This document shows, one piece after another, positions 1-9,914 of a stretch of 64,000 nucleotides of DNA (position 1 is its first letter; each line of letters opens with the position of its first letter). Both the position numbers and the translations under genes were made by a program. The stretch spans positions 1 to 64,000 of the forward strand of contig CAVVJF010000011.1 in the NCBI GenBank assembly GCA_963748485.1, written 5' to 3'. This DNA is from DASRWT01 sp963748485. GTDB lineage: Bacteria; Methylomirabilota; Methylomirabilia; Rokubacteriales; CSP1-6. The notes under the pieces are model-generated. The model was not told the origin of the DNA. It did no database searches and saw only the letters and a list, made by a program, of their open reading frames with translations.

Positions 1-291
1 GCTGAGCTGGTCGAGCGTGGCCGCTTCCTCGGCGATGCGCAGGGGATTGCCCAGGGGGAGCACCTGGACGGCGGTGCCCACGTGGATGCGCTTGGTTCGG
101 CTGGCCATGGCGGTGGCCATCACCATGGGGGCCGAGATGACGGAGCGCGCCGGGTTGAAGTGAATCTCGCCCAGCCACACGCAGTCGAGCCCGATAGCCT
201 CGGCGGCGTCGGCGAGGTCGAGCGCTTCCCGGAAGGCCTGGGCCTGGGTGTAGCCGGGGCGCGTCTCCTCGACGAACAGCCCGAAGTGCAT
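1..291 (-). CDS. Luciferase-like (LLM) flavin-dependent monooxygenase, N-terminal part
   Basis: Reading the minus strand from ATG 291 gives 97 residues beginning MHFGLFVEETRPGY and running off the window edge, so the C-terminal two thirds are missing. The N-terminal beta-strand, the LGEIHF segment and the stretch TKRIHVGTAVQVLPLGNPLR are typical of bacterial luciferase-like TIM-barrel oxidoreductases that use FMNH2 or F420. It is the last gene of the long minus-strand run and follows the Fbp-type ATPase closely. The substrate cannot be inferred. The preceding ATPase frame reads into this start without a stop, probably because of an indel. Confidence 0.8.
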   Translation of the reverse strand, partial: MHFGLFVEETRPGYTQAQAFREALDLADAAEAIGLDCVWLGEIHFNPARSVISAPMVMATAMASRTKRIHVGTAVQVLPLGNPLRIAEEAATLDQLS

Positions 292-323
292 GCCCCGAGG
301 GTAGCCCGACGCGCCGCGCGTGT

Positions 324-1423
324 TCAAGGGACAGGTCGAGTCGTCGGCCAGCCGCACGCACGCGGCGGGATCGACGCGCAGTCCCACCGCCTCGCCGGGG
401 CTGAGGCGCGGGGAGACGGGCGCGGCCACGCGCAGCGTGAGGTCGGCGCCCACCACCTCCACCTCGTAGTCCACGCCGTCGCCCAGGAAGGCCACCCGCT
501 TCACGACGCCGCGTAGTGAATTCCGTCCGTCCGCGCCGGCGCCGGCACCGCCTCGGCGGCGACGAGGGCGATCAGGTGCGGGCCGTATCGACACCGCGAC
601 GCGCGCGCCCGCGACGAGGCCGCCCGCGGCGATGCGGAGCCGCACCCCGTCGCGCGCGATGGTGTCGGCGGAGACGGCCACCCCCTCCACGACATTGGTC
701 TTCCCGATGAACTCCGCCACGAAGCGCGTGCGCGGGGCGTGGAAGAGGGCGTCGCGCCGTGCCCACCTGGGCCACCCGGCCGCGCTCGATCACGGCGATG
801 CGGTCGGAGATCACCATGGCCTCGGCTTGATCGTGGGTGACGTAGAGCGTCGTGATGCCGAAGGCCTCGTGCAGGCGGCGGATCTCGAAGCGCATCTCCT
901 CCCGCAGGTTGGCGTCGAGGTTGGAGAGGGGCTCGTCGAGCAGGAGGATCTCCGGCTCCACCACCAGGGCGCGCGCCACCGCCACCCGCTGCTGCTGCCC
1001 GCCCGAGAGCTCGCCCGGATAGCGCGCCTCGAACCCGGTCAGCCGAACGACCTTCAGCATCTCCGCCACGCGCCGCGCCCGGTCCTCGCGTGACAGCGCG
1101 CGATTGAAGCGGAGGCCATAGCCCACGTTCTGCGCCACCGTCATGTGGGGCCAGAGGGCGTAGCTCTGGAAGATCATGGCCATGCGCCGGCGCTCGGGCG
1201 GGACCACGGAGGCGGGGGAGGACAGCAGGCGGTCGCCCACGCGGATCTCGCCCGTCTCCGGCTTGAGGAAGCCCGCCACCAGGCGCAGCGTGGTGGTCTT
1301 GCCGCAGCCCGAGGGCCCGAGGAGGGCGACCAGCTCGCCCGGCTGCACCTCCAGCGAGAGGTTCTCGACGGCGGCCACCCCGCCGTAGCGCTTGCCGAGC
1401 CCCCGGATGCTGACGCCGGGCAT
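324..1423 (-). CDS. ABC importer ATP-binding protein (Fbp/Pot type), frameshifted
   Basis: The first 220 residues are a complete nucleotide-binding domain: Walker A GPSGCGKTT, signature LSGGQQQRVAVARAL, Walker B ILLLDEP and the H-loop YVTHDQ. After that the family sequence changes frame near 755, 577 and 525, but the C-terminal TOBE domain (NSLRGVVKRVAFLGDGVDY) is still recognisable down to about 330. A TGA in one frame at 326-324 is the probable end; the TOBE frame itself stays open into the next gene. The ATG at 1423 overlaps the permease stop as ATGA. It powers import through the adjacent double permease; ferric iron, putrescine or phosphonate are known substrates of the family, and the true one is unknown. 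Confidence 0.8.
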
Positions 1424-3111
1424 CAGTCGCGCGCGCCCAGCACGTCGCGGCCGAGCACGGCTTGCACCAGCGTCACCGTGGCGAAGGTGAGCGCCAGCAT
1501 CACGAGGCCCAGCACCGCGATGGCGCCGAACTGGCCCTCTTCCTTCAGGTCGAAGAGCACCACCGACATGACCTTGGTCTGGGGCGTGAAGAGGATGATG
1601 GAGGCGGAGAGCTCACGGATCACCCCGATGAAGATGAAGCACCAGGCGGCGATGACGCCGCTCCGCGCCAGCGGCGCGGTGACGTCGCGGAGCACGCGGA
1701 GGCGGCCCGCGCCGAGGATGCGCCCGGCATCCTCCAGCTCGGGCGGGATGCCGCGGAAGGTCGCGTCCGACTGCGCGTAACCCACCGGCATCTCCTTGGT
1801 GAGATACGCGATGAAGAGGATCCAGAGCGTGCCGTAGAGGACGAAGGGCGGGCGCGTGTAGGCGATGAAGAGGGCGACCGCGAGCACCACGCCCGGGATC
1901 ACCACCGGCACCAGCGCGAGGAAGGCCACCACCTGATGGCCGACTACGAGGCGCCGGCTCGCGATGTAGGCCAGGAGCGCGACCAAGGCCGCGCCCACGG
2001 TGGCGGTGAGGAAGCCCAGCTCGAGCGTGTTCACGATGGCGGCCTGGGTGGCGCTGTACTCGAAGAACGTGAAGGTGAAGTTGGCGAGGGTGAAGTTGCT
2101 CCAGGACATGGGCTGGGCCCACGCGCGCGAGAAGGCGGCCTTGGCGAGGATGCCGTAGGGCAGGAAGATCGCGCAGGCCATCACGGCGAGACAGGCGGCG
2201 AGCGCCGGATAGCGCCACGGCCCCAGCGCGATCACGCGCCGCTGCCCGCCCTTGCCGCCCACCGCCGCGTAGCCGCGCCGCCCGAGGATCCGCTTCTGCA
2301 GGTAGAGCAGCACGACCGGTGGCGAGGAGCAGCGGGACGGAGAAGGCGGCGGCCATCTCCACCTTGGGCGGAAACTGGAAGAGCGACCAGATCTGGGTGG
2401 TGATGGTGTGAAAGCCCGCTGGGAGCGCAAGGATGGCGGGCGAGCCGAAGAGGGCGAGGGCCTGGAGGACGGACAGGATGAATCCCGACACGAGGGCGGG
2501 TAGCACCATCGGGAACGTGATGGTCATCGCGACCCAGAGCCGCCCTGCGCCCAGCACCGCCGCCGCCTCCTCCACGTCGGACGCGATGAGGGCGAGCGTG
2601 TTGGCGACCATGATGTAGACGTAGGGGAACGTGTAGATCGTCACCACGAAGACGAGCCCGGGCATGCTGAAGATGTTGACCAGCGGCGCCTCCGCGCCGG
2701 TGGCCCCGCGCCAGAGCGCGATTGAGGTAGCCGGCGTTCGGCCCGGCGAGCATCACCCAGGCGAAGGCGCCGAGAAACGGCGGGGTCACGAACGAGGCGA
2801 GCACGAGCCCGCGGATCAGCCCGCGGCCGGGCACGTCGGTGCGCGCGGTGAGCCAGGCCAGCGGCGCGCCCACCGCCACCGAGAAGAGCCCCACCCAGAA
2901 GGCGAGCACCACGGTGTTCCAGAGCGCCCGCTGCAGCGCGGGGTCGCGCGAAGACGCTGACGTAGTGGCGAAAGGTGGGGCCGGTTTCCCCGCTCACGCT
3001 CATGTGCGCGAGCCAGCCCAGCGGCAGCGCCATCAGGAAGACGAGCGCGAGGGCGGCGCCGACCCAGACGGGCAGCGCGCGGTCGATCCCGGCCGGCACC
3101 ACGCGGCTCAC
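1423..3111 (-). CDS. Fbp/ThiP-type fused ABC permease (two permease domains), frameshifted
   Basis: Joining frames gives a protein of about 560 residues with two consecutive BPD_transp_1 domains, each with about six membrane helices and an EAA loop (EEAAAVLGAG in the first half, ELEDAGRILGAG in the second). This duplicated layout is typical of FbpB/ThiP/PhnV permeases. GTG 3111 overlaps the upstream stop as GTGA. Frame changes occur near 2948, 2722 and 2322, each explained by one extra or missing G/C. It forms the channel for the neighbouring ATPase and binding protein. Fragments taken alone would look like two or three short permeases. Confidence 0.82.
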
Positions 3112-4132
3112 GCGCCGAAGAACTCCACGAAGCGCTTCTTGATCTCCTCGTTGCGCTTCTCCAGCTCGTCGGCGTCGGGCACGAGGAGCTTCAGCTCGCC
3201 GAGCTTGGGCTTGTCGGCGGGGTACTTCACCTCGGGATGCCCGGTGTAGAGGCCTTCGGAGTCCGCCATCACCTGCTGGACGTCCTTGGTGAAGCTGAAG
3301 TCGGTGAAGAGGCGCGCGGCGTTCGGGATGGGGCGCGAAGGAGGTGATCGCGGTGGGCGAGACGACCAGGGGCACGCCTTCCTTCGGGTACACGATCTCG
3401 AGGGGATTGCCCTTCTTCTTCGACTGGTAAAACGTGTAGTCGCCGCCGTTCGCCGCCACCGGCCGCTCGCCGGAGGCGACCACACCCGCCGGATCCACCG
3501 CCGACTGCACGAGCATGAGCTGGTTCTTGGCCAGAGCCTGGAAGTATTCCCACCCGTGCAGATGCACGAGGGCCAGGACGTGGGTGGCGATGACGCCGCT
3601 GTAGCCCGGATGCGCGGTGACGAGCTTGCCCTTCCACCGGGGATCCAGCAGGTCCTTCCACGTCTTCGGCGCCTCCGCCGCGCTCACCTTCTGCGTGTTG
3701 TAGGCGATCACGTTGACGGTGGCGCGGAGGCCGTAGTAGTAGCCGTCCTTGTCCTTGAAGCCCGCCGGGAAGCCTCCACGCCCTTCGGGGTGTGCTTGGC
3801 GAGGAGCTTCTTGTCCTTGAGCAGCTCGAAATGGCCCGCGTCGGAGGTGTGAACGACGTCGACGTTCTTGATATTCGCCTGCAGCTCCTGCATCACGCGC
3901 TGGAGGATGCGCTGGGAGCCGGTGCGGTGCACCTCGACCTTGATGGGGGGATAGGCGGCCTCGAAGAGCTTGGCCACCTTCTCCGCGCTCGGCAGGGCCA
4001 GTGAGGTGTACCAGACGACCTTGCCCTCCTTCTTCGCGGCCTCCACCAGCGGGGCCTGGGCCGAGGCGACTCGCCCCCGGCAGGAGTGAGTGCGACGAGG
4101 ACGGCGAGGGCGAGCGCAATGCGCATGGTCAT
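3108..4132 (-). CDS. Periplasmic iron/AEP-type substrate-binding protein, frameshifted
   Basis: ATG 4132 opens a signal peptide (MTMRIALALAVLVALTPAG). Extracellular solute-binding family 1 sequence follows: KKEGKVVWYTSLALPSAEK, the segment AYNTQKV, and a C-terminal KRNEEIKKRFVEFFGA. Frame shifts sit near 4075, 3770 and 3335. AfuA/FbpA-like and 2-aminoethylphosphonate-binding proteins start their mature part in the same way (EGKVVWYTS). It should capture the substrate for the permease/ATPase pair directly downstream, with which it overlaps by GTGA. Its start overlaps the PrpD-family stop (ATGA), so the transporter is co-translated with an enzyme gene. Confidence 0.8.
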
Positions 4133-5517
4133 GTCCTCTCTGGCGTGAGGGCGGTGAAGAGATCCGGCAGGGTCGCGCCGGTGTCGAGGGCGTCCACGAC
4201 CTGGATGACGCGGTCGATCCTGGCGGCCGGGAGACCGGCCGCATTGCCGCGGAACTTGGCCTCGAGCTCCTCGCGCGTGAGCGGGGCGTCGGGTCCGCCC
4301 CGCGGGCGATCCTGCCGCGCGCGGAGCACTCGCCCGTCGGTCAGGGTGATCTCGACGTCGCCGACGAACTGGCGTGGATAATCTATCGTAGGGTCCAGGG
4401 TGTAGACCACCTTGCGGGCCACCGCGAGCACGTCGGGATCGCCGACGGCCGCGTCCTCGAACTCGGCCAGGCCGGTGCGCCCCTTCACGAGGATGACCGC
4501 GACCAGATAGGGCAGGCTGAACTTCGCGGCATAGCCGTTGGGCGGGGCGTGTTTGGCGGAGAGCGGCTCCCAGAGCCGGGGCAGTGGGCCGGCGGCGGTA
4601 CGGCAGGTGACAGCGCGGATGACGCCGGGGCGAAGCCGGTGCTCGGTGCGCAGGCGCATGGCGCAGTCCATGTACGGCTGGGCGATGGAGCCGCACGGAT
4701 ACGGTTTGAAGGTGAGCTCGGCCAGCTCCCACTTCTGGCCGAGGGAATCGAGCAGCGTCTCGAGCCGTGCGGCGTCGTGGCCACCCGCGAAGGCGGCGTA
4801 GAGGCCGTGCTCGCCTTCGAGCACGGACTCGGGGCCGGTGAAGCCCGACTCCGCGAGGAGCGTGGCCACCATGCCCGCGTGGGCGTTCCAGCCGGGATGC
4901 AGCCGCTTGGTCCACGTCCCGTCGGTGAGGTACTCGATGATGCCGGAGGCCTGGCTGCCGCAGATGCCGAAGGCTCGGACGAGCTGGTCCTCGCTCAGCC
5001 GGCGAAGTCGCGCCGCCGCGGCCGCGCTGGCGAAGGACGCCGTCACGGCGGTCGGATGGAAGTGCCGCGCGTGGAAGGCGCCGGGCACGGCGAGGCCCAC
5101 GCGGCACATCACCTCCACCGCCGCGATGGCGGCCTCCAGCGCCTCGCGCCCGCCGGCCTTGGCCGCCTCCGCCGCCGCCAGCGCCGCCGACACCGCCACG
5201 CAGCCGGTGTGCACGATGGCGTCCTCGCGGGTGTCGTCGAAATCGAGGCCGTGGGCGAGGGTGGCATTGGCGAGCACGGCATTGGGCGCGCCCACGCGGG
5301 CGCCGCTGCCGAGCACCGTCGCCTCCGCCGGCCCACCCAGTTGAACGGCCGTTTGGATGATCGACCGCCCGAAGTCCTCACCGGTGGCGGCGAGGCAATT
5401 GCCGAGGGTGTCGAGAGTGAGGAGGCGGGCGCGCGCCACTACCTCCGCGGGCACGTCCTCGAGGCGCAGCCCGAGCACGAAGCGCGCGAGCCGCCGGGCT
5501 GCCGAGAGCGCCGCCAT
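4129..5517 (-). CDS. MmgE/PrpD family protein
   Basis: An intact 462-residue ORF of the 2-methylcitrate dehydratase / cis-aconitate decarboxylase superfamily. Family landmarks are LTLDTLGNCLAA, AHGLDFDDT, the HFHPTAVTA segment and FKPYPCGS. The length matches the family (450-480). Members outside the methylcitrate cycle act on diverse hydroxy- or dicarboxylic acids, so the reaction is not fixed. No prpB or prpC lies nearby, and the gene sits between an F420-type monooxygenase and an ABC importer. I therefore infer catabolism of an imported carboxylate and not propionate use. Confidence 0.88.
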   Translation of the reverse strand: MAALSAARRLARFVLGLRLEDVPAEVVARARLLTLDTLGNCLAATGEDFGRSIIQTAVQLGGPAEATVLGSGARVGAPNAVLANATLAHGLDFDDTREDAIVHTGCVAVSAALAAAEAAKAGGREALEAAIAAVEVMCRVGLAVPGAFHARHFHPTAVTASFASAAAAARLRRLSEDQLVRAFGICGSQASGIIEYLTDGTWTKRLHPGWNAHAGMVATLLAESGFTGPESVLEGEHGLYAAFAGGHDAARLETLLDSLGQKWELAELTFKPYPCGSIAQPYMDCAMRLRTEHRLRPGVIRAVTCRTAAGPLPRLWEPLSAKHAPPNGYAAKFSLPYLVAVILVKGRTGLAEFEDAAVGDPDVLAVARKVVYTLDPTIDYPRQFVGDVEITLTDGRVLRARQDRPRGGPDAPLTREELEAKFRGNAAGLPAARIDRVIQVVDALDTGATLPDLFTALTPERT

Positions 5518-5531
5518 GGGCCCGGCGCGCC

Positions 5532-6425
5532 TCAGGCCGAGTCCACCGCCGGGCGAATGGTGCCGGTCACGAAGTCGAGGATCTCGATCATCTTGCCGAG
5601 GTCATCTCTCCGGAAGTCGAGGACGATGTGGGCGAGGCCGATGCGCTTGTACTCGGCGAGGAGATCGATCACCGCCTGCTTGCCCTGCGCGAGATCCTCG
5701 TCGCGGAGCGGGTTGCGGATGCTCAGCGTGAGCGATTCGAACGGTCGCTTCGCCGCCTCCGCCGCCGCGCGCAGCCGGCCGAGTCCCTCGCGGAGCTGGG
5801 CGGGCGTCTTGGACGTGGCATGCCAGCCATCGCCGAGGGTGACCACGCGGCGGAACGCCCCTGGGCTGTCGCCGCCGACCCAGATGGGCGGCATCGGCTT
5901 CTGCACGGGCTTGGGCGCGAAGCCCAGCTCGCGGAACTTGTAGAACTCGCCCTCGTGCGCGGGGTTGTCTTGCGTCCACAGCGCCTTGAACACGCGGAGG
6001 ATCTCGTCGGCTTGGCGGCCCCGCGCGTGGAAGGGCACGCCGAGGATCTCCAGCTCGTCCTTCCACCAGCCCACCCCCACGCCGCAGATGAGCCGGCCGC
6101 TGGAGAGCGCGTCGATGCTGGTGAGGAGCTTGGCCATCACCACCGGGTGCCGGTGGCCGAGGATGAAGACGGACGCGCCGAGGCGCGCGCGCTGGGTGAG
6201 GACGGCCGCCGCGGACAGCACGGCGACCGGTTCGAGATACGCCTTATCCGGTGGGTGTGGGAAGCGCCCGCCCGGATACCCTGGAGGCACGTGGCGGGGG
6301 AAGATGACGTGGTCGCTCACCCACAGCGAGGCGATCCGGCGCGACTCGGCGGCCCGGCAGAAGGCGACGAGGGCCTCGCCGGTGGCCAGCGGGCCCTGGG
6401 TGGGAAGGTGGCAGCCGATTTCCAT
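5532..6425 (-). CDS. LLM class F420-dependent oxidoreductase (TIGR03619-like)
   Basis: A complete 297-residue luciferase-like protein starting MEIGCHLPTQGP, with LWVSDHVIFP, LGASVFILGHRHP, GVGVGWWKDELEILGV, PPIWVGGDSP and GDGWH. These are hallmarks of the subgroup usually annotated as F420-dependent (TIGR03619). The cofactor assignment is from family resemblance only; no F420 synthesis genes are in the window. It lies 14 bp from the PrpD-type gene and 12 bp from livF, so it belongs to the same transcript. A second LLM gene closes the operon at the window edge, suggesting two oxygenation or hydride-transfer steps in the pathway. Confidence 0.87.
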   Translation of the reverse strand: MEIGCHLPTQGPLATGEALVAFCRAAESRRIASLWVSDHVIFPRHVPPGYPGGRFPHPPDKAYLEPVAVLSAAAVLTQRARLGASVFILGHRHPVVMAKLLTSIDALSSGRLICGVGVGWWKDELEILGVPFHARGRQADEILRVFKALWTQDNPAHEGEFYKFRELGFAPKPVQKPMPPIWVGGDSPGAFRRVVTLGDGWHATSKTPAQLREGLGRLRAAAEAAKRPFESLTLSIRNPLRDEDLAQGKQAVIDLLAEYKRIGLAHIVLDFRRDDLGKMIEILDFVTGTIRPAVDSA

Positions 6426-6437
6426 GATCGATCCTCC

Positions 6438-7146
6438 CTACAGGGCGAGGTACTGGTGGCGGATGGACTCGTCGGCGCGGAACGCCTGGGTGGTGCCCTC
6501 GTAGCGCACGGCGCCCTTCTCCAGCACGTAGACGCGATCGGCGAGGGACAGCGAAAAATCCACGTTCTGCTCGGCGAGCAGGATGGTGAGCCCCTCGCGC
6601 TTGAGCCGGCCGATCTGCTCGTTGAGATGCTCCACCACGAGCGGCGCCAGCCCCTCGGACGGCTCGTCGAGCAGCAGCAGCTCAGGATTTCCCATGAGGG
6701 TGCGCGCGATCGTGAGCATCTGCTGCTCACCGCCCGAGAGGTAACCGCCCTGCCGGTCGCGCAGCTCGGCGAGCTTGGGGAAGAGCTCGTAGACCCGCTC
6801 CAGGGTGAATCCGCCGTTCCGCTCGCCCCGGGTAGCCACGTCGAGGTTCTCCCACACCGTGAGGTCGGCGAAGATGCGCCGGTCTTCCGGGACGAACCCC
6901 AGCCCCCGCTTGGCCACGTCGTGGGGCGCCCGGCCCGCGATGTCCTGGCCCTTCCACTCCACTCGGCCGCGCGTGGGCGGGGTCAGGCCCATGATGCTGC
7001 GCATGGTGGTGGTCTTGCCCACGCCGTTCCGGCCGAGCAGGCTGACGCACTCGCCCGCGGGCGACCTCGAGGGAGACGCCGAAGAGGACCTGGGACAGGC
7101 CGTAGGCGGTGTAGAGGTCGCGGACCCGCAGGAGGGGCTCGCTCAC
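6438..7146 (-). CDS. livF: Branched-chain amino acid-type ABC transporter ATPase LivF, one frameshift
   Basis: GTG 7146 starts VSEPLLRVRDLYTAYGLSQV. One extra G near 7058 breaks the frame just before Walker A, after which NGVGKTTTMRSIMGL continues to the end. The signature YLSGGEQQMLTIARTLM, Walker B LLLLDEPSEGLAP and AEQNVDFSL are diagnostic of LivF. The expected length is about 236 residues. The start overlaps the livG stop (GTGA). Liv-type systems in such bacteria import amino acids, amides, urea or aromatic acids, so the name shows homology and not substrate. Confidence 0.85.
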
Positions 7147-7885
7147 GCGTGTTTCTCCCCGAGATAGACGCGCCGCACCTGCGGGATCGCGCCGGACGTC
7201 GTCGGGCGCCCCGTCGGCGATGACGCGGCCCTGATGCAGCACGGTGATGCGCTGGGAGATGGAGAACACGACTTCCATGTCGTGCTCGGTGAAGAGCAGG
7301 GTGAGCCGACGCTCCTGGGCGAGCCGCGCGATGAGGGCGATGGACTCGCGGGTCTCGCCCGCCGACATGCCGGCGGTGGGCTCGTCGAGGAGGAGGATCT
7401 CCGGCTCCAGCGCGAGCGCGATGCCGAGCTCGAGCTGCTTCTGCCCGCCGTGCGAGAGGAAGCGCGACTCCTCGTGGGCGCGGTCGTGGAGGCCCACCGC
7501 GCGCAAGGTCGCCTCCGTGTCGTCTCGAAAGAGGCGCTCGGCCTTCGCGAACAGGCTCCAGCCCCGCCCGCGGTGCGACACGTACGCGGCCTGGACGTTC
7601 TCGAACACGGTGAGGCGCGGGAAGATGTTGGTGCGCTGGAAGGAGCGTCCCATGCCGAGCCGGCAGAGGTCGTGCGGGCGCGATGCCGGTGACGTCGCGC
7701 CCCTTGAAGACCACCCGGCCCGTGTCGGGCCGCAGGTGCCCGGTGATGAGGTTGAAGAGCGTGGTCTTGCCGGCGCCGTTGGGCCCGATGATGGCGCTGA
7801 TCGAGCCTTGCGCCACCGTGAAGCTCACGCCGCCTACGGCCTGGAAGCCGTCGAAGCTCTTGGCGACGTCGCGGACCTCAAGCAC
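7143..7885 (-). CDS. livG: Branched-chain amino acid-type ABC transporter ATPase LivG, frameshifted
   Basis: GTG 7885 is preceded by a GGAGGGA ribosome-binding site and begins VLEVRDVAKSFDGFQAVGGV. Walker A is GPNGAGKTTLFNLITG, followed by QRTNIFPRLTVFENV, Walker B ILLLDEPTAGMS and FTEHDMEVVF. The signature is an atypical FLSHGGQKQLELGIAL, with S-H-G-G where S-G-G is usual. Single-base shifts lie near 7678 and 7180; correcting the second gives the usual LivG end VYLGEKHA and a stop at 7143. The start overlaps the annotated livM end by about 50 bp. Confidence 0.82.
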
Positions 7886-8865
7886 GGGCGCTCCCTCCGC
7901 CGCGTCCAGCGCCAGAGGCTCTCGGCGGCGCCGGCGAGGCCGCCGGGGAACACGAAGAGCAGCAGGACGAGGATGCTGCCGAGCACGAGCGGCCAGTACT
8001 GCGTGTAGGACACGATCTGCTGGTTGAGCCAGATGAGCACGATGGCGCCCACGCTGGGGCCGAAGAACGTGCCCATGCCGCCCAGCAGCGTCATGATCAG
8101 CACCTCGGAGGACTTGGTCCAGTACGCGAAATCGGGGAAGACGCCCCGGTTGAAGATGCCGAACAATCCGCCGGCCAGGCCCGCGAAGGCGCCCGCGAGC
8201 ACGAAGGCGGCCAGCTCGTAGCGGCGCACGTTGACCCCGATGAACTCGGCGCGCTCGGGATTCTCGCGAATGGTCGTGAGCATGCGCCCGAAGGGCGAGT
8301 GCACGATGCGCCGCAGCATCCACAGCGACGCCGCCACCAGGACGAGGGACACGAAGTAGAAGTAGTCGGACGTGCGGTAGCTCCCGAGGAAGGGGAGCCA
8401 GCCCATGATGCGCTCCAGCCACTCGAAGCCGGGGTAGGGGATCTCGGGCATGCCCTGCTCGCCGCCCGTCACCTCGTTCCACTTGAAGCAGATGGCCCAG
8501 ACGATCTGGGCGAAGGCGAGCGTGAGCATGGCGAAGTAGATGCGGGTGAGGCGCACGCAGAAGAAGCCGAACACCAGGGCGAAGAGGCCCGCGACCACGC
8601 CGGCGGCGGGGAAGGCGAGCAGGAAGGTGATGCCCAGCTTCTTCATGAGGATGCCGGTGGTGTAGGCGCCGATCCCGAAGTACGCGGCGTGGCCGAAGGA
8701 AACGAGCCCGGTGTAGCCCACGAGGAGATTGAGGCTGGTGGCGAACAGCGCCCAGATCGCCACGTCGTTGGCGAGGAAGGTGTAGAAGCGCGTGCCGACC
8801 GCCGGCACGAAGAACGCGGCGATCAGCACGAGGAGGCCCCAGGGGATTCGGGCGAGCAGGGTCAC
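7834..8865 (-). CDS. livM: Branched-chain amino acid-type ABC permease LivM
   Basis: From GTG 8865 the frame is open for 344 residues. Membrane segments include VGYTGLVSFGHAAYFGIGAY, the LivM signature. The EAA-type loop is TIRENPERAEFIGVNVRRYE, and the last helices are VLIMTLLGGMGTFFGPSVGA and LGSILVLLLFVFPGGLAG. The open frame upstream of 8865 is not family-like, which with the livH TAA at 8871 fixes the start region; I see no strong ribosome-binding site. It pairs with LivH as the inner-membrane channel. The stop at 7834 overruns livG slightly. Confidence 0.85.
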   Translation of the reverse strand: MTLLARIPWGLLVLIAAFFVPAVGTRFYTFLANDVAIWALFATSLNLLVGYTGLVSFGHAAYFGIGAYTTGILMKKLGITFLLAFPAAGVVAGLFALVFGFFCVRLTRIYFAMLTLAFAQIVWAICFKWNEVTGGEQGMPEIPYPGFEWLERIMGWLPFLGSYRTSDYFYFVSLVLVAASLWMLRRIVHSPFGRMLTTIRENPERAEFIGVNVRRYELAAFVLAGAFAGLAGGLFGIFNRGVFPDFAYWTKSSEVLIMTLLGGMGTFFGPSVGAIVLIWLNQQIVSYTQYWPLVLGSILVLLLFVFPGGLAGAAESLWRWTRRRERPCLRSATSPRASTASRP

Positions 8866-8870
8866 GGGAG

Positions 8871-9757
8871 TTATTTGAGGGGCCGGCCGAGCAGGCCCCA
8901 CGGGCGGATGATCAGCACGGTGGCCATGAGCGCGAAGATGGCGAAGATGGAGAAGCGAGGGAAGAAGAGGATGCCGAAGGAGAGCACCTGCCCGTAGATG
9001 ATCGCGCCCAGGAAGGTGCCCCAGAAGGAGCCGAGGCCTCCGATCACCACCACCACGAAGGCGTCCACGATGACATCGGTGTCCATGCCGGGGACCACCG
9101 CGCGCATGGGCGTGATGAGCGCGCCGCCCAGCCCGCCGAGGAACGACGCGAGGACGAACACGCCGGTGTAGAGCGCGCTCACGTTGACGCCGAGGGCGCC
9201 CAGGGTCTCGCGGTCCAGCGCGGCGGCGCGGATGAAGCGGCCGGCGCGCGTGCGCTGGAGCACGAACCAGAAGGCGAGCGCGATGGCGGGCCCGAGCAGG
9301 AGGATGAACAGGTTGTAGTGGGGCACGGTGGCGCCGAATACGCTGAACGAGCCGGTGAGCCCGGGCGGCCGCCCCACCGATTTCTGCTGGGTGCCCCAGA
9401 TGATCTTCGCCACGTCGCCGAGGATCAGCACCAGCGAGTAGGTGAAGAGGAGCTGGTACAGCTCCTCCTTCCCGTAGAGATAGCTGGAAGAGGAAGCGCT
9501 CGATGATCGCCGCCCAGGAGGGCCACCGCCAGGGCCGCTCCCAGCGCGGCCACCCAGAACATCCCGCCCTCTTGCCCCAGCCACTGCACGATCTGATACG
9601 CCGAATACGCCCCCAGCATATAGAACGTGCCATGCGCGAAATTCAACACCCGCAACACACCAAAGATCAGCGAAAGCCCCGACGCGATCAGAAACAAAAA
9701 CATCGACGCAGTAAGCCCGCTGAGGCACTGCGCGAACACAAAAGAAAAATCAGGCAT
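8871..9757 (-). CDS. livH: Branched-chain amino acid-type ABC permease LivH, frameshifted
   Basis: ATG 9757 starts MPDFSFVFAQCLSGLTASMF, then the LivH signature SGLSLIFGVLRVLNFAHGTF. Two shifts near 9516 and 9490 displace about 10 residues (ERFLFQLSLRE). The rest runs in one frame: LVLILGDVAK, RAAALDRETLGALGVNV, DAFVVVVIGGLGSFWGTFLG and the terminal RPWGLLGRPLK. Length after correction is about 295 residues, normal for LivH. It lies 157 bp downstream of livK, separated by a large inverted repeat that could set the livK:livH ratio. Confidence 0.82.
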
Positions 9758-9807
9758 CTAACAACGCTAGGGGAGCTGACTGAAGTCGGGGAAGTGATCG
9801 AGCGGAA

Positions 9808-9901
9808 CGGGCGAGCGGGAACAGCAGGGCGGGGCGCACCCCCGGCGAATGCTGTACTGAGCAAAGGGGCTGCGCCCCGCCCTGCTGTTCCCGCTCGCCC
9901 G
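9808..9901. repeat. 31-bp perfect inverted repeat (large hairpin) between livK and livH
   Basis: The arm at 9808-9838 (starts CGGGCGAGCGGGAACAGCAG) is the exact reverse complement of 9871-9901, separated by 32 nt. Four further C:G pairs can form inside after one mismatch. There is no T-run on either side, so it is not a classic rho-independent terminator. It lies between binding-protein and permease genes, where REP-like hairpins often stabilise the upstream message or attenuate read-through. I saw no second copy in this window; a MITE or REPIN-type mobile repeat is the alternative. Confidence 0.9.
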
Positions 9902-9914
9902 TGACCCTCGCGTC

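Noticed and set aside
4129..5517. Methylcitrate cycle locus
   Set aside because: Only a PrpD-superfamily protein is present; no prpB, prpC or acnD homologs are near, and the context is transport plus monooxygenases.
4090..5943. Plus-strand 617-codon frame opposite the PrpD and LLM genes
   Set aside because: Antisense shadow with His/Gly/Arg-rich composition and no family motifs; both minus-strand genes there are clean.
9808..9901. Reading the 31-bp palindrome as a rho-independent terminator of livK
   Set aside because: No T-run on either side, and the liv genes downstream need the same transcript.
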